NCBI GenBank assembly: GCA_905210845.1 | Contig: CAJLYG010000001.1 | Coordinates: 4,712 to 68,711, forward strand | Direction of reading: 5' to 3' | DNA from: an uncultured Prevotella sp. | Lineage (GTDB): Bacteria; Bacteroidota; Bacteroidia; Bacteroidales; Bacteroidaceae | DNA length: 64,000 bases | Shown here: in pieces, positions 46,911 to 56,185 of the stretch | Position numbering within the stretch: the first letter of the stretch is position 1 | How the letters are laid out: each line of letters begins with the position of its first letter | Translations under genes and position numbers: made by a program | Notes under the pieces: generated by a model | Told to the model about the DNA's origin: nothing | The model's input: the letters and a program-made list of their open reading frames with translations, nothing else | Databases searched by the model: none

Positions 46911-49595
46911 TCACTTCATTGACTTTCTGTTGGCAATCCATCTGCCTATTTCCCCAATCCATAGCACTAAGGAAGTAGAGACAATGATGATTATCCAGTC
47001 GGATACTGTCAGGGGACGAACGCTGAACATTTTCCCTCCTAATTCCACAATCAAGATCTGGCCAACGAGGATGAGGAGGATAATAAACTTGAAACTTTCA
47101 CAATGCTTCAGGTTGGTGATAGCACACCGACCAGTCTTGAAAGCACGGGCATTGAACATATTCCAAAACTGCAACATCACAAAGATCGTGAAATACAGGC
47201 TTAGTTCCGGAGCTCCTAAATGGTGATGACCACCTGTTGTACAATGCAACAGATCTGTCAACTGTCGGATGTCCACATGCCAGAAAAGATAAAGGAGGGC
47301 AAATAGAATGACAAAGAAGGTAAGTCCCACGCCTAAGATACTTTTCCACATGTCACGGCTAATAATGAAAGCTTTACGATTGCGTGGCTTATCCTGCATG
47401 ACCTTCTCTGATGGGGAAAGGGAAGCAAGTGCCATCGCGGCAAACGTGTCCATGATCAGGTTGACCCATAGCATTTGCGTTACGGTAAGTGGCGATTGTG
47501 TGTCACCGAAAGCTCCTACTAACACGATCAAGCATGCCACCACGTTGACTGTCATTTGGAACAAGATGAAGCGCTGTATGTTCTGATAGAGGGAACGTCC
47601 CCACATCACTGCTTTCGTAATGCTACTGAAAGAGTTATCGATAATCGTGATGTCTGATGCCTCCTTTGCAACACTTGTCCCATCTCCCATGGAAAGACCT
47701 ACATGCGCTGCCTTCAAGGCAGGTGCATCATTCGTGCCATCACCCGTCACCGCTACCACTTGATTGCAACGCTGCAGCGATTCCACAATTCGTTTCTTGT
47801 CCATCGGACGGGCGCGGGAGATAATCTTCAGATCCATCACGCTTTGGTCAAGTTGGGAATCGGTCATTGCAGCGATTTCCGGACCGGAAGTAATATTCTT
47901 GTCCGTATAGGAATCTTTCCACAATCCTACCCTACGCCCAATTTCCTTCGCTGTTTCCTTGGTATCACCCGTGATGATTTTCACGTCAATGCCTGCATCT
48001 AAACATTCCCGAATGGCAGCGGGTACCTCTTCACGCACTGGATCGCTGATCGCCACAACGCCCTGGAAATGCAAGTGCTTTAAGTCATCTGCCGTTATTT
48101 GCGTGAGATGGCTATCCACTTCTTGATAAGCCATGCCAATGGTACGCATGGCTTGTCGCTGATAATCTCCCAATTTTCTGCTTATTTCCTCTCTTTCTTG
48201 CTGTGGAAGGTCACAGAAATCCATGACGATCTCTGGCGCACCTTTAACATAGAGAATGGTCTTGCCTGTGAGGACAGTCGACTCAACAACAGTGACCATA
48301 TACTTCCTTTCCGTAGAAAAGGGTATCTCAGCCACGATTCCTACCTGTTGCTTGATCTCTTCGTACTTAACATGTTGATCACGGAGCCAAAGCAGTAACG
48401 CTCCTTCTGTGGGATTACCCAATACGACGGGCTTCCCATCACTTTCATCGACAATAGCAGTGGAATTAACAGCAATTCCTTCTGCAATCAGCCTGCTCGC
48501 ATCATCATTCCCTAACTGCTGCTCCTTGAGCGCAGGAAAGTAGGTCTGATACACTTGCATCTGATTTTTCGTCAGCGTGCCAGTCTTGTCTGTGCAGATC
48601 ACCGTTGCCGCCCCCATCGTCTCACAGGCATGTAACTTACGCACCAGGTTATTTGTCTTGAGCATTCGCCGCATACTATATGCAAGACTTAAGGTAACCG
48701 CCATCGGCAAACCGTCCGGCACAGCCACCACGATCAATGTCACGGCAATCATAATGGTTTGCAAGACATATGATATGAAAGCTACTGTATTGAAGTCTTC
48801 TGTCGTCAGATACCCTACAATACGACCTACTACAATCAGTCCGGCAATGACAGCGCTGGCAATGGAGATAACCTTGCCCAACCATGACAACTGTTCATTA
48901 AGCGGTGTCTTCACACTATTGTCAATTTGTACGGATTCATATACCTTCCCGTTCTCTGTATGGTCGCCAACAGCAGTTACGCGGAAGATTCCATGGCCTT
49001 CCATTACCTTCGTCCCTCGCATCACTTGATTTGTGGGGAATGTGGCATGGTCGTCTTGTTCTTCTTCACGGATACTCTTATGGGCTATCGGCTCACCCGT
49101 GAGCGAAGACTCGTCTACATTCAGCAGCACCGACTCTAACAGTTCGCCATCGGCAGGAATCTCATCTCCAGTGCCAATGATGACAATATCCCCTACCACT
49201 ACATCCTTCTTGGCTATTTGCCGATGATGACCCTCACGGATCACAGTAACCAACTCATCGTCATTTACTTTATTTAAGATGGAGAATTCCTTGTCTGCCT
49301 TATATTCAAAGAGAAAAGCCAATCCCGTGGCAAGAAGAATAGCGATAAAGATTCCTACAGGCTCGAAAAAAACATCCGATGATTCGTGCAAGCCGAAATA
49401 CTCATAGAAAGAAATGCCTATGGAAAGCAGTCCTGCCACTAAGAGGATAATGATCAATGGATCGGCAAATTTCTGCAGGAATTTCACCCACCAGGGACTT
49501 TTCTCAAGTTGGGTAAGCACATTGGCACCATATTGTTCTCTACTACGGATCACTTCTTCGTTGGAAAGTCCTGTATATGAATTCTTTGCTGTCAT
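46911..49595 (-). CDS. Calcium-translocating P-type ATPase (type IIB, PMCA-like)
   Basis: From MTAKNSYTGLSNEEV the product is 894 residues. It shows the cation-ATPase N domain, the actuator domain with SLTGEP, the phosphorylation site DKTGTLTKNQM, the nucleotide-binding region (KGAPE), TGDGTNDAPAL hinge, and the usual ten membrane segments including PDGLPMAVTLSLAYSM (the ion-binding PxGLP helix). It exports Ca2+ or a related cation from the cytoplasm using ATP. The longer frame upstream to 49727 lacks a domain and starts before the promoter, so the start at 49595 is preferred. An exact promoter precedes it. Confidence 0.9.
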   Translation of the reverse strand: MTAKNSYTGLSNEEVIRSREQYGANVLTQLEKSPWWVKFLQKFADPLIIILLVAGLLSIGISFYEYFGLHESSDVFFEPVGIFIAILLATGLAFLFEYKADKEFSILNKVNDDELVTVIREGHHRQIAKKDVVVGDIVIIGTGDEIPADGELLESVLLNVDESSLTGEPIAHKSIREEEQDDHATFPTNQVMRGTKVMEGHGIFRVTAVGDHTENGKVYESVQIDNSVKTPLNEQLSWLGKVISIASAVIAGLIVVGRIVGYLTTEDFNTVAFISYVLQTIMIAVTLIVVAVPDGLPMAVTLSLAYSMRRMLKTNNLVRKLHACETMGAATVICTDKTGTLTKNQMQVYQTYFPALKEQQLGNDDASRLIAEGIAVNSTAIVDESDGKPVVLGNPTEGALLLWLRDQHVKYEEIKQQVGIVAEIPFSTERKYMVTVVESTVLTGKTILYVKGAPEIVMDFCDLPQQEREEISRKLGDYQRQAMRTIGMAYQEVDSHLTQITADDLKHLHFQGVVAISDPVREEVPAAIRECLDAGIDVKIITGDTKETAKEIGRRVGLWKDSYTDKNITSGPEIAAMTDSQLDQSVMDLKIISRARPMDKKRIVESLQRCNQVVAVTGDGTNDAPALKAAHVGLSMGDGTSVAKEASDITIIDNSFSSITKAVMWGRSLYQNIQRFILFQMTVNVVACLIVLVGAFGDTQSPLTVTQMLWVNLIMDTFAAMALASLSPSEKVMQDKPRNRKAFIISRDMWKSILGVGLTFFVILFALLYLFWHVDIRQLTDLLHCTTGGHHHLGAPELSLYFTIFVMLQFWNMFNARAFKTGRCAITNLKHCESFKFIILLILVGQILIVELGGKMFSVRPLTVSDWIIIIVSTSLVLWIGEIGRWIANRKSMK

Positions 49596-49620
49596 GAATG
49601 AGTTAAATATAAATGATGTG

Positions 49621-49652
49621 CAAAAATAAAAAAGAAATTCCATTTTTCCAAA
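49621..49652 (-). promoter_or_regulatory. Promoter of the P-type ATPase gene
   Basis: On the minus strand TTTG (rc 49649-49652), a 20-base spacer and TATTTTTG (rc 49621-49628) match the Bacteroidetes consensus, 25 bases before the start codon chosen here. Confidence 0.6.
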
Positions 49653-49742
49653 GGAATATACTAAAACTAAGCTTCTATAATATTTATTAAAGGTAAAAAA
49701 AATTAAACTTTCATGACACTTCGTCATCTCTCTTCACCAGAA

Positions 49743-49771
49743 TTGGCAGCAGATGGTGTATGGTATATTTA
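49743..49771 (+). promoter_or_regulatory. Candidate promoter of the Hsp20 gene
   Basis: TTG at 49743-49745, an 18-base spacer and TATATTTA at 49764-49771 approximate the Bacteroidetes consensus. It would give a leader of about 115 bases, which contains the hairpin at 49811-49835. No CIRCE-type inverted repeat is seen. Confidence 0.4.
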
Positions 49772-49810
49772 TTGCATATCCATTAGTGTATTAAGAAAGG
49801 CTTCAAGGCC

Positions 49811-49835
49811 GGAGGTAGTCCACAAGGACTTCCTC
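49811..49835 (+). promoter_or_regulatory. Leader hairpin upstream of Hsp20
   Basis: GAGGTAGTCC and GGACTTCCTC can pair around a four-base ACAA loop with one mismatch. It is about 60 bases before the start codon and does not cover the GGAGG ribosome binding site at 49881-49885. It might stabilise or thermally tune the mRNA; no proof. Confidence 0.4.
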
Positions 49836-49893
49836 AGACGACAAGCTCAAAAACAAGAAATCAATTAATTAAAAGATAATCGGAGGTGTTAAT

Positions 49894-50331
49894 ATGTTGT
49901 TAGCTCGTAGAAATAATGATTCTAATTGGTTAAGCAATTGGTTTGATGACAGTTTCTTTGATACAGATTTGATGCCCCGCATGAATGCCACGGCACCTGC
50001 TGTCAATGTTAAGGAAAGTGACAAATCTTACACCATGGAGATTGCCGCACCTGGGTTGAAAAAGGAATATGTACGCATCAATGTTGACCATGACGGCAAC
50101 TTGAACGTTGCCATCGAAAACAAGATGGAGCATAAGGCAGAAGATAAGCATGAGCATTATCTGCGTCGTGAATTCTCTTATAGCAACTATGAGCAATGCT
50201 ATACCTTGCCCGAGGATGTTGACCGGGATAGGATCACAGCTAAAGTCGCAGAAGGTGTCCTTACCATTGAGATGCCTAAAATGACTCAGAAAGAGGAAGA
50301 GAAAAATGTTAAGAAGATAGAAATAGGTTGA
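49894..50331 (+). CDS. Hsp20/alpha-crystallin small heat-shock protein
   Basis: The 145-residue product has a short N-terminus and an alpha-crystallin domain (about 38-135: PAVNVKESDKSYTMEIAAPGLKKEYVRINVDHDGNLNVAIE, and the AxGVL-type motif in VAEGVLTIEMPK). A strong ribosome binding site (CGGAGGTG) lies 8 bases before ATG. It is an ATP-independent holdase that prevents aggregation. The gene is monocistronic with a clear terminator at 50380-50413. Confidence 0.95.
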   Translation: MLLARRNNDSNWLSNWFDDSFFDTDLMPRMNATAPAVNVKESDKSYTMEIAAPGLKKEYVRINVDHDGNLNVAIENKMEHKAEDKHEHYLRREFSYSNYEQCYTLPEDVDRDRITAKVAEGVLTIEMPKMTQKEEEKNVKKIEIG

Positions 50332-50379
50332 TCTCTTCTGTCTGTTTCTGTGGGAAACGGATTATTTGTAAACGGGAAA

Positions 50380-50413
50380 AACGGATTTGTCTTCAAGGCA
50401 AGTCCGTTTTTTT
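50380..50413 (+). terminator. Intrinsic terminator of the Hsp20 gene
   Basis: AACGGATTTG (50380-50389) pairs with CAAGTCCGTT (50399-50408) through one G-T pair, followed by a run of seven T. It lies about 50 bases after the Hsp20 stop. Confidence 0.8.
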
Positions 50414-50448
50414 GTATGCAAGGATTTCTTTCCGATCAATTCATCCAG

Positions 50449-52134
50449 TTATTCTGTCCAATGATCATGAATCGTATCGTGATTGAGGTCTATCGTAAAA
50501 TCCACATCTGGTTCCCCCTGTAGGAAGCACTGGAAAATCCGGGCAAAAGATTTCATTGCGCAAGTGAATGCATCAGGATTTTCTTGTTTTTCTAATTGCT
50601 TGAAGTAACGCTGATAGGCATTGAGCCTGCTTGCAGGTATTCTCAAGCGCGCCAGCCCAGAACTATAATATAAGCGATATAGATCGGTAATCATCTCCAT
50701 GCCTGTAAATCCGTTCCCTTGCATGGAAAGGAGACTGTCACGCAATAAAAGTGGAAGATCACGAGGGACGAAACGGTTACGGGTAAGGTCCTGCAACTGC
50801 CAGTCACAGAATTCCTGATAATTTTTACTCTTTAAAGCCTCCTTGCTCCAAATTACTTTACCCTCATGTTGTTGCTCATATTGATACTCCTTGGCATAGC
50901 GTGGGAAAAGGGAATTGAAACCAGGGACAGAGTCCAACAGAATGGTCTGGATATGGAATCGATTGCCTGGCAATACCTGTACAGTCTTATAAGCAGGCAT
51001 GCCTGTTGCCAAAGAAGGCACTTGTATATTATACAAGCTATTCCCTTCCTTATCATGAAAGATACCTGTGTCATTCACATGCATGTGCCCTGCAAAATGT
51101 AACCGAATACCTGCTTGCAATAAAGAATCTGTAACTGCTACGGAAGGCACCCTGTCTACATCAAAAACATGACTCCCCCAAGCAGCCTTGATCACGGGCG
51201 TGGCTCCGTCATTATAGTCCACCAGCGGATAATGACTGAATGCGATCAATGTCTTGCCGTAGCGATGAGCTTGCGCTGCCACAGTACGGATCCACTGGAG
51301 AAGACCCTTCTTATAGGACAACAGCAAATTATATCCTACGGAAGAATTCTGGAAGGCTACGGATCCATCTTCGCCCTTCATGGGCAGATACACCCCTGGG
51401 TCAATGGATAGCAACCATAGTCCCTTGACTGGTTCCACTACATAACTTGGATCGATCACACGTACGCCTGCGACCATACGATAACGATTGGACAACTGTG
51501 ACTGGCTTAAGGCTCGTTCATACTGATAATGCGGGTAGTCATTGTCTGAGAAGGGACAGGCCCAATAAAGATATTTCCTTTGAGGGAAATAGCCGTTATT
51601 GGCGTAACAACGGATCTCTTCTTGGTATCCTGCGCTACGCATGAGTGTATCTACATAGACTGGGGATTTCGACTGGGGATCATTGTACGAAGGATCACTG
51701 ACGATCGTCAATGTACTTCCATCATCTTGCAAGTAATCCTTGCCTTTCAGCTGCATGCCAAAGGGAGCCTTGGGATCATGGTTGCCGGGCGTGAGGAAAA
51801 ACTGCATCCCATATTGACGCTCATACTGGTCGAGGATCTGTTGAGCTGCTTCCTGATTGAGTAATTGCCCATCATCAGTCATGTCGCCTGTAATCAGAAC
51901 AAGGGAAATATGCTGTCGGGCAATATCATCCAAAGCAGCCTTTAGGGCAAAGATATTCTCATTGAAAAGACGCGTTGACTGTACCTGCACTTGCAGCGTG
52001 CGTACTGTTTCGGGATGACCCATCACATCTTGGATATGAGCATCAGAGATGATAGCGATCTTAGGGATCTGCTGGGCCCTTCCAAAAACGGAAAAAAGAC
52101 CACAGAGCCATATTATTAAAAACTTTATTCTCAT
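50449..52134 (-). CDS. Secreted calcineurin-like metallophosphoesterase
   Basis: From MRIKFLIIWLCGLF the product is 561 residues with a signal peptide ending near GRAQQ. The metal-site motifs are in order: ISDAHIQD, ITGDMTDDGQL, TPGNHDP, FSHYPLVD and FAGHMHVNDTG. The C-terminal half (about 330-561) is helical and unassigned. It probably hydrolyses phosphomono- or diesters outside the cytoplasm. It is divergent from the beta-barrel-like gene at 52228, with the two promoters overlapping. Confidence 0.85.
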   Translation of the reverse strand: MRIKFLIIWLCGLFSVFGRAQQIPKIAIISDAHIQDVMGHPETVRTLQVQVQSTRLFNENIFALKAALDDIARQHISLVLITGDMTDDGQLLNQEAAQQILDQYERQYGMQFFLTPGNHDPKAPFGMQLKGKDYLQDDGSTLTIVSDPSYNDPQSKSPVYVDTLMRSAGYQEEIRCYANNGYFPQRKYLYWACPFSDNDYPHYQYERALSQSQLSNRYRMVAGVRVIDPSYVVEPVKGLWLLSIDPGVYLPMKGEDGSVAFQNSSVGYNLLLSYKKGLLQWIRTVAAQAHRYGKTLIAFSHYPLVDYNDGATPVIKAAWGSHVFDVDRVPSVAVTDSLLQAGIRLHFAGHMHVNDTGIFHDKEGNSLYNIQVPSLATGMPAYKTVQVLPGNRFHIQTILLDSVPGFNSLFPRYAKEYQYEQQHEGKVIWSKEALKSKNYQEFCDWQLQDLTRNRFVPRDLPLLLRDSLLSMQGNGFTGMEMITDLYRLYYSSGLARLRIPASRLNAYQRYFKQLEKQENPDAFTCAMKSFARIFQCFLQGEPDVDFTIDLNHDTIHDHWTE

Positions 52135-52154
52135 TCCTATCGTTTCTTTTGATG

Positions 52155-52214
52155 CAAAAGTATTAAAAAAGACAGAGAAAAACAAGTGTTCTCAAAAATA
52201 AACACTATCTTTGC
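52155..52214. promoter_or_regulatory. Divergent promoters of the metallophosphoesterase and the barrel-like gene
   Basis: On minus, CTTG (rc 52183-52186), 20 bases, TACTTTTG (rc 52155-52162) drives the phosphoesterase. On plus, TATCTTTG at 52207-52214 is an exact -7 element 13 bases before the ATG at 52228, giving an almost leaderless or very short leader. The -33 of the plus promoter is weak. Confidence 0.5.
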
Positions 52215-52227
52215 AAGAAAACAGAAA

Positions 52228-53130
52228 ATGCTCATGAGAAAATATTGGATCATCATCTTACTCACCCTTTTCTCTTGTACGCTCTCTGCACAAGTGGACA
52301 AGAAAGTAAAGACTTTCCCTGAAAAGAAGACAATGAAGGAACCAAAAATTCCCCAGAAATCATCCTCATCCACACAGTCTTTAAAGAAGGGGAATGCTTC
52401 CCAAGTCACAGGAGAAAAGAAAAACAATCTTTCAAAAAGCAATGATCGTCTACATACTATTGACACGATTGCGATAAAGAAGCGCATCTGGACTCATGAT
52501 GACAGCCTTTCGGTCTTGATGTACCAATATGAGAGTCGATATCGTGAAATCAACAGGCTTAGACGACCTGGAATGTACGATTACTCCTCGTCTGGAACGA
52601 TTCTCCGTTCTGGTCCTTTTTTACTTGAAGGTGCATCCTCTTACCGTGAGATGCCAAACATGCTTGGGATACAGTCGGCATCATTAACTGCCTCACAAGA
52701 GGTGGGCAACCTTTCGGTACAGGCCCAAGTCATGGGAAACAGATACATGACCACAAAAATGACCAACCAGTTTGGAGCTGGTCTCTCCCTTTCCTATCGC
52801 TTCAACGACTATATCTCAGCAACAGCCTTTGGACATTATTACAGCAAGAACCCTTTCTTTTACATGGCGACCTTTCCCTATGTGCCCACGACGAACTTCG
52901 GAGGTTTCTTTACCTTCGACTCAGGAAGCGTAGGAATGGACCTCGGGGTAAGACATTATTACAATCCTTTTATCAGGCGATGGGATACGGCTCCTATTGT
53001 CACTCCTAAGTTCCATTTCTCCAATAAGTTTACAATGGAAATCCCCTTAGGGGATGCCCTAAGGTCTGTGCTGGAAAGGGCATTGCACATAGAACCACAT
53101 GGTCCTGTAATCCTTGGTCCCAGACGGTAA
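52228..53130 (+). CDS. Outer-membrane or periplasmic protein, beta-barrel-like, function unknown
   Basis: From MLMRKYWIII the product is 300 residues. A signal peptide (ending TLSAQ) is followed by a low-complexity, lysine/serine-rich linker (about 22-75) and then a beta-rich domain of about 200 residues with alternating aromatic strands (QVMGNRYMTTKMTNQFGAGLSLSYRF, ISATAFGHYYSKNPFFYMATFPY). It looks like a small outer-membrane barrel of Bacteroidetes; I do not recognise the family. It ends just before a dispersed repeat element. Confidence 0.6.
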   Translation: MLMRKYWIIILLTLFSCTLSAQVDKKVKTFPEKKTMKEPKIPQKSSSSTQSLKKGNASQVTGEKKNNLSKSNDRLHTIDTIAIKKRIWTHDDSLSVLMYQYESRYREINRLRRPGMYDYSSSGTILRSGPFLLEGASSYREMPNMLGIQSASLTASQEVGNLSVQAQVMGNRYMTTKMTNQFGAGLSLSYRFNDYISATAFGHYYSKNPFFYMATFPYVPTTNFGGFFTFDSGSVGMDLGVRHYYNPFIRRWDTAPIVTPKFHFSNKFTMEIPLGDALRSVLERALHIEPHGPVILGPRR

Positions 53131-53162
53131 GCAAAAGCATTCCTCGCCATAGCGGGTGTATA

Positions 53163-53640
53163 AAATTGATGCATCCTCTCTTCCGTGTGATTGAATCGCA
53201 CGGCTACAGCTTTGCACTGACGATAGGAAAGTTAGTTTCCTATGTCAAGTGCATGAGAAGTAACAATGCATGTGATGTAGTAGTCATAGATTATATGCAG
53301 CTGCCCTCTCTTTCTGACAGTGTCAGATTAAGCAGGCAGGAACAACTAAAGCAAATTTGAGCTCTGCCATGGCGAGAAAAGGTGGACGAAAGCCAACAAT
53401 TTTATATACCACAGCGATTTTTTTCGTGAAAAGGTTGACAGGTTGTCAAAACCCAGTGTTTATCGGGCTTGCAACCTGTTTTTAGGTTGTCAAAGGTTGA
53501 CAAAGGTTGACAGAAAAAGCACATGTTTCGCTAAATTCTCTCGAGAATTTAGTGTAGCACTTATGCTTTTACTGTACAAAACATCATCTATTAGATCAAA
53601 TTCTCGAGAGAATTTTGTTTGATCGCTTCACGTTTGATAT
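53163..53640. repeat. Second copy of the MITE-like repeat element (right end lost)
   Basis: The left end (AAATTGATGCATCCTCT, then the hairpin CCGTGTGATT-G-AATCGCACGG) matches the left end of the 12227 element. Positions 53360-53640 match 12360-12640 at about 90%. The right inverted repeat is absent. The GGTTGACA block and both AAATTCTC hairpins are present; in the first hairpin the two central bases are TC instead of GA. A frame at 53166-53360 covers part of it but has no recognisable content. Confidence 0.6.
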
Positions 53641-53684
53641 GCTGATTCTTATTTTTGCTTAATGAAAACGTTATCATGTCTTCC

Positions 53685-54416
53685 TCAGAGTCCTGCTGTG
53701 AACAAAACAACTATCCCACTCACCCCAATATAGCCATAAACGACATATTTAAAAACGCGCTGTGGGATATGCCGAAAGACAAGAGATCCTATTCCATAGC
53801 CTATTGCAACCCCACCTACTCCATAGAGATAGTCCCAACCTACTGTTGAAGTAATGAATCCATTATGGGCACGGACAATTGCCATGACGATGTTCCCGAT
53901 CAATAAGTAAGTTTGGATCATTGCCATATAATGCTCCTTATCTGGCTCTGAGGATAAAAAATAGAGTACGGCAGGAGGACCTTGCATGCCAAAAAAGCCA
54001 CCCAGCAATCCACTGATGACGCCAGCACCTATTTGGGTAGGAAGAGTCGTCGTAAGCTTAATCCTCTCACTGAAAAAGGCAAAATAGAGGGCTGTCAATA
54101 TCAATACCACACCTAAAATCCTGCGCAATAAAACATCATCCATGCGCTTCAGTAAGAAAATGGATATCGTGGAAAGTATGACAAAGGTCAACAAAATGGG
54201 CAAGAGACGATGCCAATTGAGATATTTTCGCATTCTGAAGGCAATAAACACGGAGGTCGTCATCGCCAATAGGCCTGACAAAGCTGTCGCTTCTCCATAC
54301 GAAGGCATCAAAAAAGGCAATACCGTCATGATAAAGATGCCAAAGCCAAAACCTACTGTACGCAGGACAAAACTGCCAAGAATGGCAAGAAGGAAGATAT
54401 CTACTGCTATTTCCAT
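53685..54416 (-). CDS. TauE/SafE-family membrane permease (sulfite exporter type)
   Basis: The 243-residue product has about eight hydrophobic segments in two repeats, each with the TauE-type sequences: GFGFGIFIMTVLPFLMPSYGEATALSGLLAM and IGAGVISGLLGGFFGMQGPPAVLYFL. The family moves sulfite, sulfoacetate or other organosulfur anions; the actual substrate cannot be read. A link with the aryl-sulfotransferase remnant elsewhere in the window is speculative. Confidence 0.88.
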   Translation of the reverse strand: MEIAVDIFLLAILGSFVLRTVGFGFGIFIMTVLPFLMPSYGEATALSGLLAMTTSVFIAFRMRKYLNWHRLLPILLTFVILSTISIFLLKRMDDVLLRRILGVVLILTALYFAFFSERIKLTTTLPTQIGAGVISGLLGGFFGMQGPPAVLYFLSSEPDKEHYMAMIQTYLLIGNIVMAIVRAHNGFITSTVGWDYLYGVGGVAIGYGIGSLVFRHIPQRVFKYVVYGYIGVSGIVVLFTAGL

Positions 54417-54568
54417 ATTCTATGTTGCTTTATACACCACCTGTTTCCGTGGAAATCATTCCCTGCAAAAGTACAAAAAAGTCGAGTCTCCATGGACATC
54501 TCTCTCTATTTTGTTTCTTTTCAGGGCATTTATTCCTCTTTTCATACTTCGGTTCACACAGAATTATG

Positions 54569-54576
54569 TATTTTTG
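54569..54576 (+). promoter_or_regulatory. -7 element TATTTTTG upstream of the LD-carboxypeptidase gene
   Basis: An exact TAnnTTTG lies 26 bases before the start at 54603. The -33 region is not a clear match. Confidence 0.45.
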
Positions 54577-54602
54577 CACATCAATAAAAAGTATAACCGA
54601 TC

Positions 54603-55577
54603 ATGAATGCAAATCATCTTCAACCAGCTTTTCTCCATCCTGGTGACAGAGTCGCTCTGATTGCCCCGTCCTATTTCCTTGAAGGGGATACCGTTAACAA
54701 GGCTGCAGACGCCATCCGATCATGGGGCTTTGAACCTGTAGTCGGGAAAAACGTAGGGAAACAATGGCTACATCAATATGCGGGATCTGTAGAAGAGCGA
54801 CTTTCTGACCTTGTTTGGGCGTATGAGGATGACACGATCCGTGGCATTCTCTGCACAAGAGGTGGATACGGTACCATTCAGCTGCTGGAACATATTCCTG
54901 ACTCTCTTTATTATCTCCATCCAAAATGGCTGATAGGATACAGCGATATAACTTCCTTGCATGCCCAATCTGTCGTTTCTGGCTCCATGAGCATCCATGG
55001 AGCGATGGGTGCCCAACTTGTTAAACACCATCTACATGGTCCTACCTGTCAGCTCTTACGCGATCTTTTAATGGGAAAGATTCCTCAATACGCGCTATCT
55101 CCCCTACCCTATGACCAGACAGGAACAGGCTCTGGTATCCTTGTAGGTGGAAATATGGCTACTTTTTCTCCATTGATTTCAACAAAATATGACTTTCTAC
55201 AGTATCCAGAGATCATTCTGTTCATTGAAGAAGTTGAAGAATCAGCACATCATATTGACAGAATGTTCCACCTTCTCCGGCTCCACGGTATCATGCCTCA
55301 TATCAAGGGCATCATGATGGGTGATTTTACTGCTTGTGGCGATGAATATCGATTAGGCAGCATAGAAAAAATGCTCTCCTACTATACAAGGGAGCTGAAT
55401 ATCCCAGTTATTACTGCTTTCCCCGCTGGCCATGGAAATATCAACCTTCCTTTGATAGAAGGAGCTTGGACAACTCTCCGGGTAACGGAACAGGGATCAA
55501 CGGTCTCATTCGACATGGAAGGGGATAAAAATATTGTCCATATAGAAGACGAAAATGGCAAGCGGATCGTGCGATAA
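54603..55577 (+). CDS. LD-carboxypeptidase (peptidase S66, LdcA-like)
   Basis: The 324-residue product starts with HPGDRVALIAPSYF, continues with RGILCTRGGYGTIQLLEHI, the nucleophile Ser region IGYSDITSLH, then the Glu in FIEEVEESAHHIDRM and the His in FPAGHGNINLPLIEG, matching the Ser-Glu-His triad of S66 enzymes. It releases the terminal D-Ala from muropeptide tetrapeptides in the cytoplasm during wall recycling. There is no signal peptide. It converges with the partition operon, 13 bases from the stop of the small protein gene. Confidence 0.9.
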   Translation: MNANHLQPAFLHPGDRVALIAPSYFLEGDTVNKAADAIRSWGFEPVVGKNVGKQWLHQYAGSVEERLSDLVWAYEDDTIRGILCTRGGYGTIQLLEHIPDSLYYLHPKWLIGYSDITSLHAQSVVSGSMSIHGAMGAQLVKHHLHGPTCQLLRDLLMGKIPQYALSPLPYDQTGTGSGILVGGNMATFSPLISTKYDFLQYPEIILFIEEVEESAHHIDRMFHLLRLHGIMPHIKGIMMGDFTACGDEYRLGSIEKMLSYYTRELNIPVITAFPAGHGNINLPLIEGAWTTLRVTEQGSTVSFDMEGDKNIVHIEDENGKRIVR

Positions 55578-55590
55578 TAGAGAACAGACT

Positions 55591-56019
55591 TTATAGCCAG
55601 CGCGAGCGGGAGAGAATTTTCTGGACTTGTTCCTTATTGGATTCGAGACAGTCGCGGAGAATAGCACTAACCAAAGCCTTTGTCGTCATCGCGTCTCCCA
55701 TGGCTGTACAGACTCGCTGAATGAGGAACTTGATATCTTCATCAATGATGATAACGGCCTTCTTCTCGTCCGCAGGTTTTTCTTTGTACTGCTTTGCCAA
55801 TTCCAATACGCGATCCCATTGCGACATGGTGCCTGCATTTGCTGGTGCCTTGATTTCCTTATCTTCTTTTCTCGAACGGCCACGAGGCCGTTGCGTGACG
55901 GATTCTGCTTTCTCTACTGCAGGGACAGACTCCTTGACATCCTGCGTTTCATTTACCATCGAAGCAAGGCTTCCTAAACTTCCTGGAAGGGATAAATTAT
56001 TATTTTTCTTTGTCGCCAT
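55591..56019 (-). CDS. Small DUF3408-like protein next to ParA
   Basis: The 142-residue product has a polar, disordered N-terminal half (about 1-70) and a helical C-terminal half (VIIIDEDIKFLIQRVCTAMGDAMTTKALVSAILRDCLESNKEQVQKIL). The C-terminal part resembles ribbon-helix-helix-like partner proteins of ParA on Bacteroides mobile elements and plasmids. In this position, 166 bases after parA, the most likely role is the DNA-binding partner that loads ParA onto the centromere. That is inference by position. Confidence 0.55.
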   Translation of the reverse strand: MATKKNNNLSLPGSLGSLASMVNETQDVKESVPAVEKAESVTQRPRGRSRKEDKEIKAPANAGTMSQWDRVLELAKQYKEKPADEKKAVIIIDEDIKFLIQRVCTAMGDAMTTKALVSAILRDCLESNKEQVQKILSRSRWL

Positions 56020-56185
56020 ATTCTTATTATTATTGTTATATATTTGTTAATCAACTAATTACCAATACCAGTTAACTATATTACTAATAATACATATAAT
56101 CAAGAAACCATCTAACCGCTATCATTGAAGGCATAGGACAAGGACGATGGACTTCTAGGTTATATTGCCATCGCTCTCCCCCACC

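Noticed and set aside
53166-53360. Small protein in the second repeat element
   Set aside because: The frame runs through the repeat hairpins and is not conserved in the copy at 12227-12812.
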